Source: Planctomycetota bacterium (lineage in GTDB: Bacteria > Planctomycetota > UBA1135 > GCA-002686595). Taken from it: 38,899 bases of DNA. Position 1 is the first letter of the stretch; each line of letters opens with the position of its first letter. Shown piece by piece: positions 8,456 to 16,561 of the stretch. The translations under genes and the position numbers were made by a program. The notes under the pieces are model-generated. The model ran no database searches and was not told the origin of the DNA. It was given only the letters and a program-made list of their open reading frames with translations. The stretch is from the NCBI GenBank assembly GCA_026692665.1, contig JAPLOF010000045.1, forward strand, positions 1 to 38,899, given 5' to 3'.

Positions 8456-8684
8456 TGGAGCGAACCCGTGGAATGGAACCGTGGAGCGAGTCGTTCGCGT
8501 CACGGCGCGGCGCCGGCGCGCGGCGTCCTCCGCACGTGACGGTGCGATCGACCGGCCGGACTCTAGCCATCCGCGAAACCCGGATCCACAAGGCGGACGG
8601 GCACGATTCCGACTGCGAGCCGGCCGAACCCGGCCCCCGCGCCCGGGTGGCGCGACCGCGCGCGATCGGTCACGATCCCCGCCC

Positions 8685-9836
8685 ATGAGCGCGTCCCCCT
8701 CGACTGCTGGCGCCGCGTGGGCGGAAGCCCCGGCATCCGGCCTCGGCTTCCCGTACATGGTCTGGGCCCGCACGCGCTCGGGCGATGCGCGGTTCTCGAT
8801 GACCCAGTCGGGCATGCCACCGGCGGATCCGGCGCTGCTCGGGCCGGCGCCCGAGGTCGAACTCGGCCACGCCGGCCCGGTCCTCTCCGAAGTCGAGGCG
8901 GCGATCGCGCGCCGCTTCGGCGTGCCGGCGGACCGCGTGGTGGCCACGATCGGCGCTTCGGGCGGCCTCCAGGCCTGCGCCTGGGCCTGGTTCCGACCGG
9001 GGACGCGCGTGGTCGCCGACGCGCCGTCCTACGAGCCGTTCCGCGCGCTGCCCCAGCGCCTGGGCGCCGATCTGCGCGTGCTCGAACGGCGCCTCGAGGA
9101 CGGCTGGCAGATCGACCCGGCCGACGTGCGCCGGCGGCTGGGCGCGGGCCCCGGTCGGGGGCACGTGTTCCTGGCCAACGTCCACAACCCGACCGGCGCC
9201 CAGCTCGGGAAGGAGCGCCTCGCCGCGATCGCGCGCGAGGCCGAGCGCGCCGGCGGGATCCTGGTGTCGTGCGACATCTACGCCGAGTACGAGCCGGACG
9301 CGGCCCGGGTCGACGCCTTCCGCTGCGCGCCGAACGCGGTCTCGATCGGGTCGCTCACGAAGGCCTACGGGCTTGGCAGCCTGCGGATCGGCTGGGTCGT
9401 CCTGGGCGAGGGCGTCGCGGCCGACGTGCACGCGCTGCGCGACGCGACGTATCTGGGCTGGGTCGACGCGCCGATCGCGTCCTTGCGCCTCGGGCTCCGC
9501 GCGCTGGACCGGCTGCCCCGGCTGCTCGAGCCGTACCACGAGCTCGTCCGGACCACGCGGCCGGCCTGGTCGCGCTGGCTGACGCAGACCGAGGGAGTCC
9601 GGGCTCTGGTCCCCGACCACGGGATCATCGCGTTCCCGCGCATCGAGGGCGCGGCGGACACGTTCGCACTGGCCGACTTCCTCCTGCGCGAGCACGAGGT
9701 CGGCGTCGTGCCCGGCGAGTTCTTCGGGATGGCCGGCCACGTGCGCGTGGGGATGGGGCTCCCCGCTCGCGAGATGGAAGAGGCCCTGGACCGCCTCACC
9801 CGCGGGATCGCCGCGTGGCGTGCGCGCCGGGCATGA
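8685..9836 (+). CDS. PLP-dependent aminotransferase, class I/II (fold type I)
   Basis: A 383-aa fold-type I aminotransferase. The cofactor motifs are clear: NPTG at 168-171 (Asn contacting the cofactor), D197 and Y199 in SCDIYAEY, the Schiff-base lysine K226 in SLTKAY, and R234 in SLRIGW, where the phosphate-binding Arg is expected. The C-terminal RVGMG holds the likely carboxylate-binding Arg. I chose the ATG at 8685 because the frame upstream is not protein-like. The substrate cannot be read from the sequence; N-terminal features resemble short-N-terminus members acting on amino acids. It sits 20 bases before panD on the same strand, so the two are probably cotranscribed. A link to aspartate or beta-alanine metabolism is possible but unproven. 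Confidence 0.88.
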   Translation: MSASPSTAGAAWAEAPASGLGFPYMVWARTRSGDARFSMTQSGMPPADPALLGPAPEVELGHAGPVLSEVEAAIARRFGVPADRVVATIGASGGLQACAWAWFRPGTRVVADAPSYEPFRALPQRLGADLRVLERRLEDGWQIDPADVRRRLGAGPGRGHVFLANVHNPTGAQLGKERLAAIAREAERAGGILVSCDIYAEYEPDAARVDAFRCAPNAVSIGSLTKAYGLGSLRIGWVVLGEGVAADVHALRDATYLGWVDAPIASLRLGLRALDRLPRLLEPYHELVRTTRPAWSRWLTQTEGVRALVPDHGIIAFPRIEGAADTFALADFLLREHEVGVVPGEFFGMAGHVRVGMGLPAREMEEALDRLTRGIAAWRARRA

Positions 9837-9856
9837 GCTAGTTTCCCGCACCCTCG

Positions 9857-10198
9857 ATGCGCACGTACCTCCGCTCGAAGATCCACAAGGCGCGCGTGAC
9901 CGCGGCCGACCTGAACTACATCGGGTCGATCACGATCGACGTCGAGCTGATGGAGAAGGCCGACATGGCCGAGTGGGAAAAGGTGCTCGTCGTCGACAAC
10001 ACGAACGGCAACCGGCTCGAGACCTACGTGATCCCCGGCGACCGCGGCAGCGGCACGATCCAGATGAACGGCGCCGCCGCGCACCTGATCCGCACCGGCG
10101 ACGAGGTCATCGTGATGACGTTCCAGACGACGGACCACCCGGTGAAGCCGCGGCAGATCCTGGTCGACCCGAAGAACCGCTACGTGCGGGACATCTGA
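9857..10198 (+). CDS. panD: Aspartate 1-decarboxylase (pyruvoyl enzyme)
   Basis: PanD decarboxylates L-aspartate to beta-alanine for pantothenate and CoA synthesis. The 113-aa proenzyme has the family's hallmarks. These are K9 near the N-terminus, the self-cleavage site Gly23-Ser24 in YIGSITID (Ser24 becomes the pyruvoyl group), R53 and Y57 in NRLETYVI, and NGAAA (71-75). Length is normal for the family. A PanZ/PanM maturation factor is not present in the window, and many lineages do without one. The gene lies between the aminotransferase and a glycosyltransferase that starts 8 bases after its stop, so an operon is likely. No strong Shine-Dalgarno site precedes the ATG. Confidence 0.96.
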   Translation: MRTYLRSKIHKARVTAADLNYIGSITIDVELMEKADMAEWEKVLVVDNTNGNRLETYVIPGDRGSGTIQMNGAAAHLIRTGDEVIVMTFQTTDHPVKPRQILVDPKNRYVRDI

Positions 10199-10205
10199 CC
10201 GCGCG

Positions 10206-11342
10206 ATGAGCGAGCTCCCGCGCCTGGTCGTGTTCGCGGACGACTGGGGCCGGCACCCGTCGAGCGCGCAGCATCTCGTCCGCGAGATGCTGCCGCGCTG
10301 GAAGGTCGACTGGATCAACACGGTCGGGACGCGGCGGCCTTCGCTGTCGGTCGCGGACGCGAAGAAGGTCGCGGCCAAGCTCGCGAGCTGGGTGAAGCCC
10401 GCCGAGAGCGGCGCCGCGGAGTCGGTCGCCCTCCCGGCGAACCTGACCGTGCACTCGCCGATGCACTGGCCCGGTTTCGGCGCCGGCTGGGAGCGGTCCT
10501 TGAACGCGCGCCTCTTCGACCGCGCGCTGCGGCCGTTGATCGAGCGCGCGGAGGCCGTCGTCGCGACCGCGCCGATCGTGGCGGATCTGGCGGCGCGCGT
10601 GTCGGATGCGAACTGGATCTACTACTGCGTCGACGACTTGGCGGAGTGGCCGGGGCTCGACGCCGAGGCTTTGCGCGCGCTCGAGAAGGACTTCGTGCCG
10701 CGCGCGAAACGCATCGTCGCCGTGTCTGAACACCTGCGCGCGCGCCTGAGGTCGATGGGCCGCGAGAGCGAGCTGCTGACGCACGGCTTCGATCCGGCGC
10801 ACTGGTCGTCGCTGCAGCCGCGCGCCGTGCACGAGGAGCGCGAGCAACCGGTCGCCGTGTTCTGGGGCGCGATCGATCGTCGGCTCGACGTCGAGATCGT
10901 CGCGAAGCTCGCCGAGTTGTGCGATCTGCGCCTGATCGGGCCGGAGCAGGATCCCGATCCGCGCGTACTGTCGAACGCGCGCGTGCAGCGACCCGGCTCG
11001 GTCCCCTACTCCGAGCTGCCGCGGATCGCGAGCGAGGCGGACGTGCTCGTGATGCCGTACGCCGATCTGCCCGTGACGCGCGCGATGCAGCCGCTGAAGT
11101 TGAAGGAGTACCTCGCCACAGGACTGCCCGTCGTCGCGACCTCGCTGCCCGCGAACCGCGAGTGGGCCGACGCGCTCGACCTCGTGGACGAGCCGCTCGC
11201 GTTCGCACGCCGCGTGCTCGAGCGCGGGGCGGCCGCGCTGCCCGCGTCGCAGGTTCGAGCACGCGAGCGCCTGCGCGACGAGTCGTGGGCCGCGAAAGCC
11301 CAGCAGTTCGAGCGCTGGATCCGCCGATCGGAGCGCTCGTGA
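10206..11342 (+). CDS. Glycosyltransferase, GT-B fold (TuaH-like)
   Basis: A 378-aa GT-B glycosyltransferase with no signal peptide or clear membrane segment, so a cytosolic or peripheral enzyme is expected. The N-terminal domain carries 'IYYCVDDLAEWPG', typical of TuaH-like polysaccharide glycosyltransferases. The C-terminal nucleotide-sugar domain has 'VFWGAIDRRLD' at its first strand and 'LKLKEYLATGLPVVAT', where the donor-binding acidic residue is expected. It probably adds a sugar to an exopolysaccharide or surface glycan; donor and acceptor are unknown. It begins 8 bases after panD. Its stop overlaps an ATG (TGATG) that opens a 20-codon frame leading into the next glycosyltransferase. 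Confidence 0.85.
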   Translation: MSELPRLVVFADDWGRHPSSAQHLVREMLPRWKVDWINTVGTRRPSLSVADAKKVAAKLASWVKPAESGAAESVALPANLTVHSPMHWPGFGAGWERSLNARLFDRALRPLIERAEAVVATAPIVADLAARVSDANWIYYCVDDLAEWPGLDAEALRALEKDFVPRAKRIVAVSEHLRARLRSMGRESELLTHGFDPAHWSSLQPRAVHEEREQPVAVFWGAIDRRLDVEIVAKLAELCDLRLIGPEQDPDPRVLSNARVQRPGSVPYSELPRIASEADVLVMPYADLPVTRAMQPLKLKEYLATGLPVVATSLPANREWADALDLVDEPLAFARRVLERGAAALPASQVRARERLRDESWAAKAQQFERWIRRSERS

Positions 11343-11404
11343 TGAGCACACACGCGACAGGTTTGATTCGGCGGACATTCGTCCGCCCCGCGGGGACGCG
11401 ATGA
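11342..11404 (+). CDS. Possible 20-codon coupling ORF between two glycosyltransferases
   Basis: This frame starts inside the stop codon of the upstream gene (TGATG at 11340-11344). It ends in a TGA that overlaps the start of the downstream gene (ATGA at 11401-11404). It contains a perfect 7-bp hairpin, GGCGGAC-ATTC-GTCCGCC (11370-11387). The peptide has no recognisable function. It could pass ribosomes between the two genes, or it could be chance: one stop in the right place is enough to create it. Confidence 0.25.
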   Translation: MSTHATGLIRRTFVRPAGTR

Positions 11405-12549
11405 GCGCCGCCGACTCCGGTTCCAGCGAACGCATCACCGTGATGCACGGCCGCATCGTGAGCGGCCGCGGCGGGGGGCCCGAGAAGACGATCCTGAACT
11501 CGCCGCGCTTCCTCGCCCACACGCGCTGGCGCGAGATGGCGCTCTACCTGCACGCGCCCGGCGATCCCGGCATCGACGAGCTGCGCGCTCGCGCCGCCGA
11601 GCTCGACTGCCCGTTCTTCGCGATCCCCGAGCGACTGCCGATCGACCTCGTGGTGCTGAAGCAGATCGCCGAGCTGTGCGCGCGCGAGAACGTGCGCATC
11701 TGGCACGGCCACGACTACAAGTCGAACCTCTACGGCCTGCTGCTGCGCCCGCTGTGCAACTTCCGCCTGGTGACGACCGTGCACGGCTGGGTGCAGAAGA
11801 CGGACAAGACGCCGCTCTACTGGGCCGTCGATCGCTGGTCGCTGCGCCGCTACGAGCGCGTGGTCGCCGTGTCCGAGGACCTGTACGCGACGTGCGCCGA
11901 GATCGGCGTCGAGCCGTCGCGCCTGTCGCGCATCGACAACGGGATCGACGTCCAAGCCTGGAAGCGCCGCGCACAGGCGAGCGCGTCCCCGCTGCGTGCG
12001 GGGGTGCCCCCCACTCGCCTCATCGTCGGCGCGGTCGGCCGGCTCTCCGCCGAGAAGGGTTTCGACCTGCTGATCGAAGCCGTGAACCGCGCGGTCGCGC
12101 GCGGCGCCGACCTGGAGCTCTGGATCGCGGGCGAAGGCCCCGAGAAGGCCAGGCTCGACGCCCTCGCCACCGCGAGCCGCGGCCGCGTGCGGATGCTCGG
12201 GTTTCGATCCGACGTACGCGACCTGATGGAGGCGTTCGACGTCTTCGCGCTGTCGTCGCTGCGCGAGGGGCTGCCGAACGTGGTGCTCGAAGCGATGGTG
12301 TGCGAGGTGCCGTTGCTCGCGACGAGATGCGGCGGCGTCGAGGCCGTCGTGCACGACGACGTGGAGGCCATGCTCGTCCCCATCAGCTCGTCGAAAGCGC
12401 TCGAGGACGGGCTCGTGCGGCTGGCAGGCGACGCGTCGCTGAGGTCACGGCTCACGCAGGCCGGTCGCGAGCGCGTGGAGCGCGACTTCTCGTTCGCGCG
12501 ACGCATGCAGCGCTTCGCCGAGCTCTACGAGGACCTTCTCGCGCGTTGA
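11401..12549 (+). CDS. Glycosyltransferase family 4
   Basis: A 382-aa retaining GT-B glycosyltransferase of the GT4 type. Key features are a Gly-rich N-terminal loop (SGRGGGPEKT), TTVHGW (125-130), 'VGRLSAEKGFDLLIEA' (212-227) at the start of the donor domain, and the EX7E motif E289/E297 in SSLREGLPNVVLEAM. GT4 enzymes use nucleotide-diphospho-sugars to build polysaccharides, lipopolysaccharide or glycolipids; the specific sugar cannot be inferred. It follows another glycosyltransferase with only the 20-codon frame between, so the two probably act in one glycan pathway. Its 3' end overlaps the convergent transposase gene by 25 bases. Confidence 0.93.
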   Translation: MSAADSGSSERITVMHGRIVSGRGGGPEKTILNSPRFLAHTRWREMALYLHAPGDPGIDELRARAAELDCPFFAIPERLPIDLVVLKQIAELCARENVRIWHGHDYKSNLYGLLLRPLCNFRLVTTVHGWVQKTDKTPLYWAVDRWSLRRYERVVAVSEDLYATCAEIGVEPSRLSRIDNGIDVQAWKRRAQASASPLRAGVPPTRLIVGAVGRLSAEKGFDLLIEAVNRAVARGADLELWIAGEGPEKARLDALATASRGRVRMLGFRSDVRDLMEAFDVFALSSLREGLPNVVLEAMVCEVPLLATRCGGVEAVVHDDVEAMLVPISSSKALEDGLVRLAGDASLRSRLTQAGRERVERDFSFARRMQRFAELYEDLLAR

Positions 12550-13232
12550 CCGTTCCCGGCGGAGCCTCTCGCCGGAGCCCTCGGAGTCTCTCGCGGCTCG
12601 ATCAACCCGCGGCGACGCCAACCGACGCCGAGGAGCCACGTCCCCGGGCTGGGCAACGGTCGCTCCGCGCTCGGCGCCGTGATTCGACGGGACCAGCCGT
12701 CGAACCACGGGCCGGTCGAGCACGGATCCACGTCCGCGAAGTGCGTGCCGTGACGGCGTCCGTTGTTCAAGACGTAGCGGAGCGCGTTGCGAACCTCGCT
12801 CGGTGTACGTAGCTCCCGCACGTGCGGACGGTCGGCTTGGACACGACCGCGCGCGTCGAAGTACTCACGCAGGATCCACTGTGTTCGGAGGCCCAGACTC
12901 CGCAGTCCGCGCTCGAGCCCGAAAGCGCCGCTCGACTCACAGATCAAGTGGTAGTGATTGGTTTGAACCGAAGCGTGAACGACACGAAAGTCCGCCGTTT
13001 CCGAGACCGCTCGCAGAGCGTCGAACAACGCGCGTCGAACGTGCGGAGCTCGCAGCGACGGAAGCCCCGCGCGCATGCGAACCGTCACGAGAAGCGGATG
13101 TCGCGCCGGAAAGTCCTCGCGAGTACGGCGGGAGACGCCGGGACGCGCCCCCTTCGGCTTCCGGCCCGCGCCGCGTCGGCGTCCGCCCCACCGGAAGAGA
13201 TCGAGCTGTCGCGGTGTCTTCGACTGGGCCAT
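12525..13232 (-). CDS. RAYT-like HUH (Y1, IS200-type) transposase
   Basis: A 235-aa single-strand transposase of the REP-associated type. The N-terminal '[19 protein letters not shown]' is a signature I associate with this subgroup. The HUH metal site is H93-Y-H95 in VQTNHYHLICE. The likely catalytic tyrosine is Y153 in ALRYVLNNGRRHG, and the C-terminal 'TWLLGVGWRRRGL' is the usual ending. It therefore looks complete. I chose the ATG at 13232 from the family N-terminus, although the frame stays open 88 more codons upstream. There is no accessory gene and no obvious terminal repeat. Its 3' end overlaps the glycosyltransferase by 25 bases. The central 'ADRPHVRELRTP' replaces the more usual RYHAR-type segment, so activity is uncertain. 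Confidence 0.88.
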   Translation of the reverse strand: MAQSKTPRQLDLFRWGGRRRGAGRKPKGARPGVSRRTREDFPARHPLLVTVRMRAGLPSLRAPHVRRALFDALRAVSETADFRVVHASVQTNHYHLICESSGAFGLERGLRSLGLRTQWILREYFDARGRVQADRPHVRELRTPSEVRNALRYVLNNGRRHGTHFADVDPCSTGPWFDGWSRRITAPSAERPLPSPGTWLLGVGWRRRGLIEPRETPRAPARGSAGNGQRARRSS

Positions 13233-13761
13233 CGAAGACACGACGAACGGCGGGGCCCACGGTCGCGCGGTAGTTGCGAGAATCGAGTGAGGGTTCGCGG
13301 GGTCTTGCGACGGAAAGCCCGTCCCCATCAGCCCGTGACGTCGGCCGACTGGGGTGGACGTGCCGCCGAAGGGCAGGTCGATCCGGTCCGGGCAATCGCC
13401 GCCGGTGGGATCGCTCCCCGTGGTTCGCAAACTTGATTGCGCGCACCATGTCGCAGAGGGACGACGTAGACACTCGACCTGGAGCCAGCAGCGCACTGGG
13501 GTCCTTCATCGACGGGGCCGACTCCAATGGGGACGGAGCGTACGGAGCCAGGACTTCCCGGCCACCGCGGCCCTGGCCTGCGCCGGTGTGCTGGTGCATC
13601 ACGCACGAACCGTCCGGGATGAAGCCGCCGCAAGCACGAGCATCATCGGGGTCAGGCGCGATCGGGGGTCCGCACCGAGTGTGTCAAGGGCACAACCGGA
13701 GACCGTCGCGGGCTTTCCTCCTGTTCCATGCAGCCGGGAGGCAGAATCTGCCCCCTGTGCC
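13233..13761. other. Gene-free stretch upstream of the RAYT-like transposase
   Basis: These 529 bases lie between the divergent transposase and VTT-protein genes. Several frames are open, but none looks like a protein, and the codon pattern differs from neighbouring genes. I see no clear REP palindrome, terminal inverted repeat or RNA gene. It may hold the transposase's target or remnant sequence and two promoters, but I cannot point to a defined element. Confidence 0.45.
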
Positions 13762-14472
13762 GTGATCACGAACCTCGCCAGCCTCCGCCGCCTCGGCCCC
13801 TTCGGCCTGCTCCTCCTCGCATCCGCGGTCCTGCCGCTCGTCGGGAGCGCGCTCCTCCTGGCGTACACGCCCGCGATCGAGCCGCACCTGCGCGCCGCGG
13901 GCCTCGCGGGTCTCGCCGCGTTCGCGCTCGCGACCGCCGTCCTCTGCGGCCTGGCCCTCATGAACACGCAGGTCCTGGCCCTCTTCGCCGGATACGCGCT
14001 CGGCCTCTGGACCGGCCTCGGGGTCGTCTACGTCGGCATCGTGGGCGCGGCGGTCCTCTCTTTCGCGATCGCGCGCCGCATCAGCGGGCCGGCGTTCCTC
14101 GCGGCCATCGAGGCTTCGCCGCGAGCAGCCACGGTCCACGCGGCACTCGTGCGCGATCCGCGCGGGGCGCTCACGACGACGGCGCTCTTGCGCCTCTCCC
14201 CCGTCGTGCCGTTCGCGCTCATCGGTGTCGTCCTGGCGGCGGCGCGCGTGAGGACGAGCGCGTTCCTCGTGGGCACGGCGCTGGGAGTCGTTCCGCGCAC
14301 GGCGCTCGTCGCCTACGCCGGGTCGGAGCTCGCGGCCTTCGATCCCGAGGCGGGGCCTGCAGGCGCCGTGAAGCTCGGGCTCGCCGTCGTGGCGACCGTC
14401 GTGCTCTTCCTGTGGATCGGCTTCGCGGCGCGGCGTGCGTTGCGGCGGCGTCTCGACACACCGACGAGTTGA
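13762..14472 (+). CDS. VTT-domain (TVP38/TMEM64, DedA-like) membrane protein
   Basis: A 236-aa polytopic inner-membrane protein with about five to six hydrophobic segments. The core 'ALFAGYALGLWTGLGVVYVGIVGAAVLSFAIAR' and the re-entrant 'LLRLSPVVPFALIG' match the VTT domain of the TVP38/DedA superfamily. Members are implicated in lipid scrambling and membrane homeostasis; the substrate here is unknown. The start is a GTG at 13762, just before the first membrane segment, since no in-frame ATG lies nearby. A GGGAGG at 13736-13741 is too far upstream to be an ideal ribosome site. The gene converges on larC with a 20-base gap. Confidence 0.85.
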   Translation: MITNLASLRRLGPFGLLLLASAVLPLVGSALLLAYTPAIEPHLRAAGLAGLAAFALATAVLCGLALMNTQVLALFAGYALGLWTGLGVVYVGIVGAAVLSFAIARRISGPAFLAAIEASPRAATVHAALVRDPRGALTTTALLRLSPVVPFALIGVVLAAARVRTSAFLVGTALGVVPRTALVAYAGSELAAFDPEAGPAGAVKLGLAVVATVVLFLWIGFAARRALRRRLDTPTS

Positions 14473-14492
14473 CGAGCGGGCCGGGTGGCGGC

Positions 14493-15704
14493 TCAGTGCG
14501 CGAGCGACCGCAGCGCGGCGGCGACCGCGGCGCGCTCCAGTTCGCGGATCGAGCGGCCGCTCTCGCGCGACCACGCGGCGAGGTCGTCGTGCTCGGGCGA
14601 GAGGTCGCGCTCGGACACCGGGACGCCGGTCCGCACGCGCACCTTCACGCGGATCGTGCGGCCCTCGACCGCGACCTCGACGACGCGGCGCGCGCACTCC
14701 GTCCGCTCCATCTCGCGCCAGCGGATGCCGAGCGTGCTCGTGTGCTCGAGGAGCGCCGACTCGAGCGCGCTGCGCAGCTCCGGCCGCGCGAGCGCCGACA
14801 GCACCACGCCCGGCCGGCCCTTCTTCATCCCGATCGGCGCGGTCCACACGTCGAGCGCGCCCGCGGCGAACAGCCGCTCGGTCGCGAACGCGAGCTCCTC
14901 GCCCGTCATGTCGTCGAGGTTCACTTCGGCGAGCCACACGGTTGCGCGCGACGATGCGACGGTCGGGATCGAACCGAGTTGCACGCGCAGAATGTTCGGC
15001 GGTCCGTCCTTCGGATCGCGATGGCCCGCGCCGTATCCGATGCGCGTCGGCGTGAACTCGCGCAACGCGCCGAACTCAGGCGCGATCTCGGCCAGGATCG
15101 CAGCACCCGTCGGCGTCAGCCGCTCGCCGTTCCCACCCGCGACGAGCATCGGCCGCCCGCGCAGGATCTCGGCGACGGCCGGCGTCGGCACCGGCATCTC
15201 GCCGTGGGCGCAGCGCACCGTCCCCGTGCCCGTCAGCGGCACGGAGGCGTGCACGCGCGTCACGCCCAGCCGCTCGAGCGCGAATGCCGCGCCCACCACG
15301 TCGACGATCGTGTCGACGGCGCCGACCTCGTGAAAGTGCACCTCGTCGGGCGAGCAGCCGTGCACGTGGCCCTCGGCCACGGCGATGCGGCGGAAGACGG
15401 CCAGCGCGCGCTCGACCACGGCCTCGGGCAGGTCGACGCCGCGCACGATCTTCTCGATGTCCTTGTACCCGCGGTGCGGCGGGTGCGCGGACTCGGGCGT
15501 CTCCACGGTGAGCTTCTGGCCCGAGAGATTCCCGCGCCACGCAGTCTCGACGTCGACGCGCGCTTCGCCGGGGACGAGCCGCGCGGCCAGCGCGCGCAGG
15601 TCGGCCAGCGTGAAGCGCGGATCGCCGAGGTCGAGCAGCGCGGCCAGGAACATGTCCCCCGCCATGCCGGCGAAGGGTTCGACGTAGAGCACGTGGTCGT
15701 TCAC
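14493..15704 (-). CDS. larC: Nickel-pincer cofactor synthase LarC
   Basis: LarC inserts nickel into pyridinium-3,5-bisthiocarboxylic acid mononucleotide, using CTP, to complete the pincer cofactor of lactate racemase-type enzymes. The 403-aa product is full length and not split into LarC1/LarC2. The N-terminal 'GMAGDMFLAALLDLG' is diagnostic. A His/acidic cluster (H113, H115, H123, H125, E126 in EGHVHG...EVHFHEVGAVD) and the C-terminal 'VNLDDMTGEELAFATERLFAAGALDVW' also match. The start is a GTG at 15704; a second GTG lies four codons on. It is last in a five-gene minus-strand run, 13 bases after the ComF-like gene. larA, larB and larE are not in this window. Confidence 0.93.
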   Translation of the reverse strand: MNDHVLYVEPFAGMAGDMFLAALLDLGDPRFTLADLRALAARLVPGEARVDVETAWRGNLSGQKLTVETPESAHPPHRGYKDIEKIVRGVDLPEAVVERALAVFRRIAVAEGHVHGCSPDEVHFHEVGAVDTIVDVVGAAFALERLGVTRVHASVPLTGTGTVRCAHGEMPVPTPAVAEILRGRPMLVAGGNGERLTPTGAAILAEIAPEFGALREFTPTRIGYGAGHRDPKDGPPNILRVQLGSIPTVASSRATVWLAEVNLDDMTGEELAFATERLFAAGALDVWTAPIGMKKGRPGVVLSALARPELRSALESALLEHTSTLGIRWREMERTECARRVVEVAVEGRTIRVKVRVRTGVPVSERDLSPEHDDLAAWSRESGRSIRELERAAVAAALRSLAH

Positions 15705-15717
15705 GCGGCTGAAGTTA

Positions 15718-16530
15718 TCACGGGCGGGCCACGCAGAGGACCGAGACACGGCGCGCGCCCAGCCGCCGCAGGATCCGCGCGCACTCGGCAGCGGTCGAAC
15801 CCGAGGTGAGCACGTCGTCGACGAGCCACGCGTCGGCCCCGGCGAGGCTCCGTCGACTCCAGCGCGCGCGCAGCGCGGGGGCGAACGCGCCGCGGACGTT
15901 CGAGGCGCGACTGGCCGTGCCGAGCGCGCCCTGCACCGGCGTCGCGCGCACGCGGCGGAGGACGCGCAACGCCGGGAGTCCCGACTCCAGGGCAGCGGCG
16001 CGCGCCAGGAGCCAGGCCTGGTCGTAGCCGCGCTCGATGCGTCGCGCGGCGTGCAGGGGCACCGGGACCAGGACGCGCCGGACGGCGTGCTCCTTCGCAT
16101 GACGCTCCGCGGTCGCTTCGACGACGCGCGCGGAGCCGCCATCGGGGTACGGCGCCGAGCCTCTCCCGAGTTCGAGATCGAGCCGCGCCGCGAGCAGGGC
16201 CCCCAACGGTTCCGCGAGGTCCGCGCGCCCGCCGTACTTCAAGGCGAGGAGCCACTCCGCGTTGGCCGCAGCTCGGTAGGCGCCGAGCGCCACGACGCGC
16301 GCGAACCCCGGCCCGCGCGCGCGGCATGCGGGACAGCGCTCGCCGTCCGGCAGCGCGGCGGAGATCGACGCGGCGCAGCGCCCGCAGCGCGGCCCGGGGA
16401 GCCCGGTCTCGAAGCGGTGCTCCGCGCAGCCGAGCCCGTCGCCCTGGTCCTCTCCTCCGCACAGGGCACAGCGCGCGGGCCAAATGGCGTCCGCGAACGA
16501 GGCGGCCAGACGGGTGAGAGCGTGGGGCAT
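15718..16530 (-). CDS. ComF-family phosphoribosyltransferase-like protein
   Basis: A 270-aa ComF/GntX-type protein: an N-terminal zinc-binding region and a C-terminal type I phosphoribosyltransferase domain. Cysteine pairs are C21/C24, C49/C52 and C66/C69. The PRPP-binding loop is [10 protein letters not shown] (237-246). Family members take part in DNA uptake in naturally competent bacteria; elsewhere their role is unclear. An insertion of about 27 residues (about 124-150) separates '[10 protein letters not shown]' from '[10 protein letters not shown]', and is longer than usual. The gene sits 31 bases after the CNNM-type gene and 13 before larC, so cotranscription is likely. No other competence gene is visible. 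Confidence 0.88.
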   Translation of the reverse strand: MPHALTRLAASFADAIWPARCALCGGEDQGDGLGCAEHRFETGLPGPRCGRCAASISAALPDGERCPACRARGPGFARVVALGAYRAAANAEWLLALKYGGRADLAEPLGALLAARLDLELGRGSAPYPDGGSARVVEATAERHAKEHAVRRVLVPVPLHAARRIERGYDQAWLLARAAALESGLPALRVLRRVRATPVQGALGTASRASNVRGAFAPALRARWSRRSLAGADAWLVDDVLTSGSTAAECARILRRLGARRVSVLCVARP

Positions 16531-16561
16531 GCCCCGAGGACGATCGGGACGCGCGCCGGTC

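Noticed and set aside
13440..13760. Possible decayed gene or protein remnant upstream of the VTT-protein gene
   Set aside because: No frame on either strand gives a recognisable family or consistent codon pattern.
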